Source of the DNA: Stomoxys calcitrans
Taxonomy: Eukaryota > Arthropoda > Insecta > Diptera > Muscidae
DNA length: 64,000 nt
Reading direction: 5' to 3'
Assembly (NCBI RefSeq): GCF_963082655.1
Contig: NC_081555.1
Coordinates: 29,125,266 to 29,189,265 of the forward strand
Below, piece by piece: positions 57,053 through 64,000 of the stretch. Positions within the stretch are counted from its first letter, which is position 1. Each line of letters opens with the position of its first letter. The notes beneath the pieces were generated by a model, which saw only the letters and a list, made by a program, of their open reading frames with translations, ran no database searches and was not told where the DNA came from. The translations under genes and the position numbers were made by a program.

Positions 57053-58240
57053 TATTGAACGATGTTGAATTGTGCTTTCAAACTTTCTTTTTGGCTGCAC
57101 TGCCATAAAAATTCAAAACTATGTTATGATTCCATACAAAAGAACTTAATAAAAAGTTCCCATCTGTTGTTTTAATTTTTGATGTTGTTTCGCTTTGCGT
57201 ATTCGCAATTTTCCTTCCACTTTGTGTATCATGCTGGGAAACACATCAGCATGCAAAAACAGCCAAATGCTGCAAACATGTAGCAACTGTTTTCCCATGT
57301 TCGTTCTCACATGCAGCACTTGAATTTTGAAAAACTCAACCAAGTCAAATAACAACAATTCGATAACCTAATGAAAAATTCTTCAAACTTATTGAATTGA
57401 ACATTAGCATTAGTGGAATATAGATGAGCAAACAACATTTACCTTCATTTTCCACCATGTTTTGTTATTGAGAAATTCTTTTATTGAATCTTTGCCTTGA
57501 AAATGCCAAAACTTTATCACATGATCCTGCCAGAAATAGCATCACGTTGCATCGAACCATGAAACAGAGGGCGGTCCAGAAATAACAAATAAACACCGTC
57601 TTTTCTGACGTCCAAGACGTAAGAAGCAGATATAAAATATACTTTTTTTTAATTAAAAACGTGTAGAAGCTTCACAAGCGCAAAGCAGCGTCTCGCTTGA
57701 GTAATTTGGGGGTAGTAAGAAAAACCCAACGGAAACTAATGAAAATGTTGCTGTCTGCAATGTGATTTGTTTGCCGTGGATAAAGAAACACCAAACAAAC
57801 ACCATGGAATTTTTCAATGAATTTTTGGCTTGATTAATAAACAGAAGGATGATTTATATGCAACCTTGAAAACTTCTATTATGAAGCTATTGTATGTTAT
57901 CCTCTAGGCTTCAAAATATTTTTTTGGCAAAAAAAAACTGAAGCCATTGTAAAAATATATGAGAGACTTTATTAGCTTGATGTGCATGAAGAATGAGGAA
58001 AAAGCTGTGGTTGGTAAACTTTCAAACTGCAGAATGTGAGACTTTGGAAAAGTTGATTTTTCTGCCATGAAAGAAGAAACTAAGTTCGTTTTTTTTTAAC
58101 GTACATTATTATGCAGGGATTATAGGCATTAAAAAACAAAATGTCATAAATAGTTACTTGAAACTTTATATGCAGCAATGTGACTAGAAACGATGTAATC
58201 CATAACGTGGTAAGGATAGTAAAATGTTCGCAGTCAATAT
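57053..58240. other. No recognised feature
   Basis: About 1.2 kb of AT-rich unassigned sequence. Short frames only; no retroelement or transposon ends were seen. Confidence 0.5.
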
Positions 58241-59640
58241 TTTAAACCAGTAAGGAAAGGCAAAAGATGGGCGGTGCCGACTTTATAACACCCTACACCT
58301 ACAAAGTGGGAGCTATATCTAATTCAGAACTTATTTTGATGGACCTCGCCGCATGTTTTCAGATGGGTTATTAAACAATCCATATCACATTTCGAGCAAA
58401 TACGTTAAAACTTTAATAACTACCGTTCACAAATTACAACATTATTGCAAAATACCAAAAAGTTGACGAACATATATATGGGAGCTTTATAAATTCTAAA
58501 CCGATTTCGAACAAACTTCTCAGATAATGTGGTATTCGTCGAGAAAAGCGTTGAGCAAGATTGGTTAAAAATGCGTTTGCAGTGGCTGTAGAAGTGAAAA
58601 TCGGGCGATATACATGTATGACAGCTATATCTAAATCTGGGCCGATTTCTATGAAATTCACCGGTAATGTCCAAAGTCATAAGTATATCCTTCCTGCCAA
58701 ATTTCAAGAGAATCGGTTAACGAATCAGCTCTTTATTGCAATATTTCTCAAAACCGGACAAACATATCTATGGGAGCTATAACTAAATCTGAACCGATTT
58801 CGACCAAACTTCTCAGATACTGTGGCAGTCGTCCAGGAAAGCTTTGTTCAAAATGTTGGCAAGATGGGTCAATAAATGCGCTTGATAGGACTCTAGAAGT
58901 TAAAATCGTGCGATATATATATATATATATGGCAGCTATATTTAAATCTAAACCGCTTTCTATGGAATTCATCTATAATATTGAGAGTTAAGAGAAAATC
59001 CTTCATGACATATTTCGACAGAATCGATTAACAAATGACCATTTGATTGAAATATTACTGCAAATCGGACGAACATATATATGGGAGCTATGTCTAAATC
59101 TGAACCGATTTCAAGCAAACTTTACAGACATTGGGGAAGACGTCGAGGAAAGCGTTGTACAACATTTTGGGAAATTCCATGAAAATCGGTTAAAAAATTA
59201 CCATTTAATGGCTGTATTACTGCAAATCGGACGAACATATATATGATAGCTATATCCAAATACAAACCCATTTGTATGAAATTTACCTGTAACTTCGGGA
59301 GTCATAAGAAAATCTTTCCTGCCAAATTTCGAGAGAATCGGTTAATAAATGAGCGCTTTATTGCAATATTTGTCAAAACCGCACGAACATATATATGGAA
59401 GTTATATCCAAATTAAAACCAATTTTTTCCAATTTCAATAGGCTTCATCTCTAGACCGAAAAACATGCCCATACCAAATTTGAAGACGATCGACGATGAA
59501 AATTGCGACCTGTAGTTTGTACACAAATTAGTCGATCGGTATACTTATCAATGGGTCTATATCTCTTCCTTTTAGGTGTTACAAACAAATTCACTAAATT
59601 ATAATACCCTGTACCACAGTAGTGGTGTCGGGTATAAAAA
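58241..59640 (-). mobile_element. DINE-like repeat, subfamily 3
   Basis: It begins GTAAGGAAAGGCAAAAGATG / GGCGGTGCCGACTTTATAAC (58250-58290) and ends ACCACAGTAGTGGTGTCGGG / TATAAAAA (59610-59640), the inverse of a TATACCC start. Internal pieces with 'CGAACATATATATGGGAGCTAT' alternate with 'CGATATAT...ATGGCAGCTATAT', about 142-161 bp apart. The ends differ from subfamilies 1 and 2 but the internal core is shared. Confidence 0.65.
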
Positions 59641-59707
59641 GAATATTCCTGCAGCAACACTCATCCCTCTTATCGTAGTGAAGATAATGCTGGAACTGGT
59701 AATTTGT

Positions 59708-60060
59708 ATACCCTCCACCATAGGATGGGAGTGTACTAATCTAGTCAATCCATTTGCAACACCTCAAAATATTGATCTGCGACCCCATAAAGTATACATA
59801 TTTTGAATCGTCTCGATAATCTGAGTCTATCTAGCCATGTCTGCCTATCCATCCGTCTGTCGAAATCATGATAGCGGTCGAACGCGTTAAGCTAGCCGCT
59901 TCGAATTTTGCACAGGTACTTCTTATTGATGTAGGTCGTTGGGGATTGCAAACGGGGCATATCGGTTCAGATTTTGATAAAGCCCCCATATAAACCAATC
60001 CCCCGATTTGACTTCTTGATCCCTTAGAAGCCTCAATTTTCATCCGATTTGACTTAAATT
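59708..60060 (+). mobile_element. DINE-like repeat, 5' fragment
   Basis: It starts TATACCCTCCACCATAGGATG, then GACCCCATAAAGTATACATA and TCCATCCGTCTGTCG, with one subrepeat. It is cut at about 60060 by the junction to a LINE fragment. Confidence 0.65.
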
Positions 60061-60061
60061 G

Positions 60062-60365
60062 GAAACAAAGAAGTGCCTAGGACTTGCATATACCCCAAAA
60101 GCCTGGCAGGAGGCAAGGGTTGTGTTTATACTCAAGCCCGGCAAGGTTATTTATGCGACACCAACGGCCTATTTATGCGACACCAACGGCCTATTTATGC
60201 GACACTTACATCTTTACTACTCAAAACCATGGGGTGCTTTGTGGATACCATGATAAAGAGTTGGACATCCAGCGAACTGCTTAAATACAAACAACATGCC
60301 TATGTCAAAGAAAGGTCGGGGGAGACTAAGAACAACAAAGAAAATTTTAAAAATTTCATAGAATC
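60062..60365 (+). pseudogene. R1-like LINE fragment, N-terminal part of reverse transcriptase
   Basis: It reads CLGLAYTPKAWQEARVVFIL KPGK (RT motif region), then after a frame change LLLKTMGCFVDTMIKSWTSS and ELLKYKQHAYVKERSGET. A 22-bp unit (TATTTATGCGACACCAACGG + CC) is present 2.6 times at 60148-60205, replacing normal RT sequence. It is a dead copy. Confidence 0.75.
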
Positions 60366-60431
60366 AAAAATTTTAATGTAGACATCATTAATATTAAAAC
60401 ACCCCTGAAGCTGAGATTATCCCCCATATTT

Positions 60432-60545
60432 TCATGGCTTCAATTCCCACCAAAGGCTTTGGTCAATCAATACTGTGATATTACAATGGACTACGTACTT
60501 TATATGTGCCTATCAAGGACTACCAACCATATTTAACCTATCATA
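60432..60545 (+). mobile_element. SINE fragment, same family as 50535-50702
   Basis: It has a degenerate B box (TGGCTTCAATTCCCACC), then AAAGGCTTTGGTCAATCAAT, ACTGTGATATTACAATGGAC and AAGGACTACCA, paralleling the body of the SINE at 50600-50690. The A-box half is missing and the tail is reduced to TTTAACCTA. Confidence 0.7.
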
Positions 60546-61465
60546 CCAATTTATACAACAAACTGAACCAAAAATCCTGCGGACATCAACCATCGGGCAA
60601 ACTACACTCCCGTTTTTTCTTTCCTAAAACTAACTTCAATCTTTTTTTACCATCTCCCTAATCATGTCCATTTATTGTTCCCTAATGATGGCAATAACAA
60701 GTTTGGCAAATATTTGAGACTAATTTCCCTAATTTATGTTAACAATTGACCAGCCTAATGTATTCATATTTTTCAAATGCCAGTTTCTAACAACTCGAAA
60801 ATATTTCTTCTTTGTTACCAAAGAAACAACAAAAGTTTCTTGGCAAGTACTTAAGAATCAAAAAAAAGAAATGTCAAACAACCCAAGTAGGCAATTAATA
60901 ATGGCGAAAAAGTTCTTGGTTGTACAACAGTAATGAATGTAAGCCATATTATTTTTATTAGCATTAATAAGATTGGATTTTTCTTAAAAAATATTTGAGT
61001 GGCGATAAGCATAATACATAACATACAATAACAAATTACAAAGTGCACTGAGAAAAAATTAATTCAGTAATGACATTTCGCAATCAGTGCGATATTCCAC
61101 TTTCATGATTGTAATAATCAAACTCTCTAATTCTTGTATATTGTCGGAGAATACAGTTGGTAGTTACAGGAAACAACCACCATCGCACGTGCTGATGTCG
61201 CACTCTTAAAACATCTGTTGCAATCATCTGTCAATAGTGTTGAATTCGAAATTATTTGAGCGAAATAAGTGTAGCTTTAAAAGATGTTTATTTAGCCTAT
61301 TTTGTGGCATCACATAGACATTTTAAAACATTGGCGAAGCAATCATAATGTACATTCACTTTCATACGTTTGGCAGTTTCTGCAGCACATGGTAGCACAA
61401 CAATGTCATAGTGTCGCACAAATCATTCAATTCGGCATATGCAGCTCTTAAATACATACTAAAAT
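60546..61465. other. No recognised feature
   Basis: AT-rich unassigned sequence between a SINE fragment and a DINE. No coding motif was seen. Confidence 0.5.
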
Positions 61466-62832
61466 CAGTAAGAAAGGGCAAAAGTTGGGCGGTGCCGACT
61501 GTATAATACCCTACACCTACCCTTTAAGTTCAATTCTGAACCAATTTTGATGGACCTCGGCGGATCTTTTCAGATGGGTTATTAAACAATCCGTATCAAA
61601 TTTCTAGCAAATATGTTCAAACTGTCATAACTACGGTGGACAAATGACAACAATGACAATTTCTAGCAAATATGTTCAAACTGTCATAACTACGGTGGAC
61701 AAATGACAACATTATTGCAAATTACCCACAATCTGACGAACATATATTTGGGAGCCATATCTTATCCTGAACCGATTTCGATCAAACTTATCAAACAATG
61801 TGGTAGTCGTCGAGGAAAGCGTGGTGAAAAATTTTGACAGGCTTGGTCAAAAAATGTGCTTGCAGTGGATCTTGAGTACAAATACATATATGAAAGCTAT
61901 ATCTAAATTTGGGCCGATTTCTATGAAATTCAACAGTAATGTCGAAAATCACAAGAAAATACTCCCTGCCAAATTTTGAGAGAATCGGTTATCAAATGAG
62001 CTCTTTATTGCAATATTTCTCAAATCGGACGAACATATATATGGGAGCTATATCTAAGTCTGAACCGATTTGAAGCAAACTTCTCAGATATTGTGGTTGT
62101 TATCGAAGAAAGCGTTGTACAAAGTTTTGGCAAGATTGGTCAATTAATGCGTTTGCAGTCGCTCTAGAAGTGAAAATCGGCAGCTTGATCTAAATCTGAA
62201 CCGATTTCTATGAAATTCACCAGTAATATTTAGAGTTATAAGAAAATCCCTCCGGCCAAATTACGAGATAATCGGTTAGCAAACGAGCACTTTATTGCAA
62301 TACTTCTCATAATCGGACGAACATATATATGGGAGCTGTTTCTAAATTTGAACCGATTTTTAGCAAACTTCTTAGACATTGTGGTGGTCGTCAGGGGAAA
62401 GCGTTGTACAAAATTTTTTCAAAATTGCTCAATGAATGCGATTGCAGTGGCTCTAGGAGTGAAAATCTGGCGATATATATATATATGAGAGCTATATCTA
62501 AATCTGAACTGAACCAATGAATCGGTTACCAAATCTGAATCGAATTTTTCCAATTTCAATAGGCTTCGTCTCTAGGTCGAAAAACATGCTCAAACCAATT
62601 TTAAAGACGGTCTGATGAAAATTGCGACCAGTAGTTTGTGCACAAATTAACATAAACAACGGGCAGGCAGACAGGCAGACGGACGGACATAGCTTTATCG
62701 AATCAGAAAGTGATTCTGAGTCGATCGAAATACTTAGCAATGGGTCCATCTCTCTTTCTTATAGATGTTACAAATAAATTCACTAAGTTATAATAACTTG
62801 TACCACAGTAATGGTGTAGGGTATAAAAAGTC
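61466..62832 (-). mobile_element. DINE-like repeat, subfamily 3, second copy
   Basis: It begins CAGTAAGAAAGGGCAAAAGT and GGGCGGTGCCGACTGTATAA, like 58241-59640, and ends ACCACAGTAATGGTGTAGGG / TATAAAAAG. A 59-bp direct duplication lies at 61602-61719 (TTCTAGCAAATATGTTCAAA repeated). A GGCAGGCAGACAGGCAGACG tract sits at 62662-62690. Confidence 0.7.
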
Positions 62833-62839
62833 ACAGTTT

Positions 62840-63445
62840 GGTGCGGTTTATGGGCTGGTGGCATCATTGCACCGTACTTCTTCAAAGATGATGCGAATCG
62901 TAATGTTACCGTGAATGGTAAGCGCTATCGTGAGATGATATCCAACTTTTTTTTGCCCAAAATGCAATAGCTTGACTTGGAAGACATGTGGTTTCAACGA
63001 GACGGTGCCACATGCCACACAGCAAGCATAACAATGGACTTATTGAGAGGCGATTAAGGTAAACATTTTATTTTACGTTCAGGGCCGGTCAATTGGCCAC
63101 CAAGATCGTGTGATTTAACGCCTTTAGACTATTTTTCGTGGGACTATGTTAAACCTCGTGTCTATACAGACAAGCCCTCTTCAATTGACATATTGGAAAA
63201 CAACATTGAAGCATTTATTCGTGAGATACCGGCCAAAATCTTGTAAAGAGTATGCCAAAATTGGACTAAGCGGATGGACCATTTGAGGCGCAGTCACGGT
63301 CAACATTTGCATGAAATAATCTTCATACATTAAATTATATGGACCGTACTATCGATTCAAACAAAGATGTCATTCATTTTTCTGAATTCAATGTGTTTTA
63401 TTTTTCTTTGGAAAACGTTCCTATAGCTCTAGAAAAATTACCCTT
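62840..63445 (+). pseudogene. Mariner-type transposase, C-terminal part and 3' end
   Basis: The plus strand reads WCGLWAGGIIAPYFFKDDAN, RNVTVNGKRYREMISNFFLP, MWFQRDGATCHTASITMDLL, SGPVNWPPRSCDLTPLDYFS and HLHEIIF, with the catalytic QRDG and PRSCDLTPLD blocks visible. Stops fall after KMQ, RGD and KIL, so it is inactive. The element ends near TTACCCTT followed by TA (63446-63447), matching the TIR of the fold-back element at 50889-51495. The 5' half is missing, cut by a DINE. Confidence 0.88.
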
Positions 63446-63469
63446 TATTATTGTATCTGGAAGAAAAAG

Positions 63470-63575
63470 AGAAATCTCAAGGAATTGTAGAGCAGACGAG
63501 CTTGCGAGCCTACGAACCACCTTACACATTCCAGGTGAACTGGAATCTGTGGTTATGCGTTTAACGACATGCGGG
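63470..63575 (+). pseudogene. LINE RNase H fragment
   Basis: The plus strand reads ISRNCRADELASLRTTLHIP / GELESVVMRLTTC, resembling the end of LINE RNase H domains (GN..ADELA). It is a small isolated remnant next to the mariner end. Confidence 0.5.
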
Positions 63576-64000
63576 CCGAATTTTGGGAACCCACCACCAT
63601 GGATTTTGCTAAAAATTTATACAAAAAAAACTTAAGTTGTAGGGCATAATTTAATTGTATATATCAAACTTCTGTCAAACCAGCAAACATTAAAGCTTCT
63701 AGAAACCGAACACGGATGATCGAGAGACCGGCTTACATGGGAGCTATATTAGGTTATATACTGATTTTGGCCGTATTTGGCACAGTTGTTGGAAGTCGTA
63801 ACAAAACATCGCATGCAAAATGTCAGCCTAATCAGCCAAAAATTGAGGCTTGTAAGGACTCAAGAAGTAAAATCGGGAGATCGGTTTATATGGGAGCTAT
63901 ATCAGGTTATAGACCCATTTGAACCATACTTAGTACAGTTGTTGGAAGTCATAACAGAACACCACATGCAAAATGTCAGCCAAATCGGAAATTGCGGCTT
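63570..64000 (-). mobile_element. DINE-like repeat, continues beyond the window
   Basis: It begins GCGGGCCGAATTTTGGGAAC / CCACCACCATGG and has two internal pieces with 'GACCGGCTTACATGGGAGCT' and 'CGGTTTATATGGGAGCTATA'. It runs off the right edge. Confidence 0.65.

Noticed and set aside
58420..59246. Repeated short frames as a multigene or coding-repeat locus
   Set aside because: They coincide with the internal subrepeats of a DINE-type element and change frame from unit to unit.
1..64000. CRISPR array, phage, or bacterial defence system
   Set aside because: The long tandem repeats have no spacers, and there are no prokaryotic genes. Spliced genes and fly-type transposons fix the window as eukaryotic.

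Overview
The window is eukaryotic and looks like a higher dipteran, most likely a calyptrate (house-fly/stable-fly type) genome. The evidence is spliceosomal introns, AT-rich DNA, DINE/Helentron-like repeats with GTCY tracts and GGCCGAACTT hairpins, and several mariner, hAT, RTE-like and R1-like remnants. The species call is inference. There are no bacterial operons, CRISPR arrays or rRNA genes.

Region 1 (1-29282) is one uninterrupted satellite array of about 42 head-to-tail 698-bp monomers. It continues past the left edge and stops inside a monomer at about 29282. Monomers are nearly identical, but shared rare variants recur in the same order every 11-12 monomers (7.64-8.36 kb), so the array has a higher-order repeat structure. 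It shows no sign of coding.

Region 2 (29283-33746) is the array flank. It holds a 30-bp-arm hairpin, two tRNA-like SINE heads, two DINE-type repeats and unassigned AT-rich DNA.

Region 3 (33747-41437, minus strand) holds the one real gene I can reconstruct. It is a ten-coding-exon family B (secretin-like) G-protein-coupled receptor of the calcitonin/DH31-receptor/hector type, 497 residues as modelled. All nine introns have GT-AG ends and compatible phases. It has a six-cysteine hormone-receptor domain and seven membrane segments. Its 4.1-kb intron 5 is packed with nested repeats: an RTE-type retrotransposon broken by a DINE element and by a 237-bp mariner MITE, a second DINE, a short element with an 8-bp target duplication, and a 28-bp minisatellite.

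Region 4 (41438-64000) is a mobile-element graveyard without a host gene I can support. It contains many DINE-like elements of three subfamilies sharing an internal period of about 153 bp, and several R1-like RT/RNase H fragments and one RTE endonuclease fragment. It also contains a mariner split by a DINE, a fold-back mariner with arms of about 156 bp, a hAT MITE with an exact 8-bp target duplication, a mariner MITE with TA duplications, and a SINE with a 9-bp target duplication. Several stretches of 0.4-1.2 kb hold nothing I recognise.
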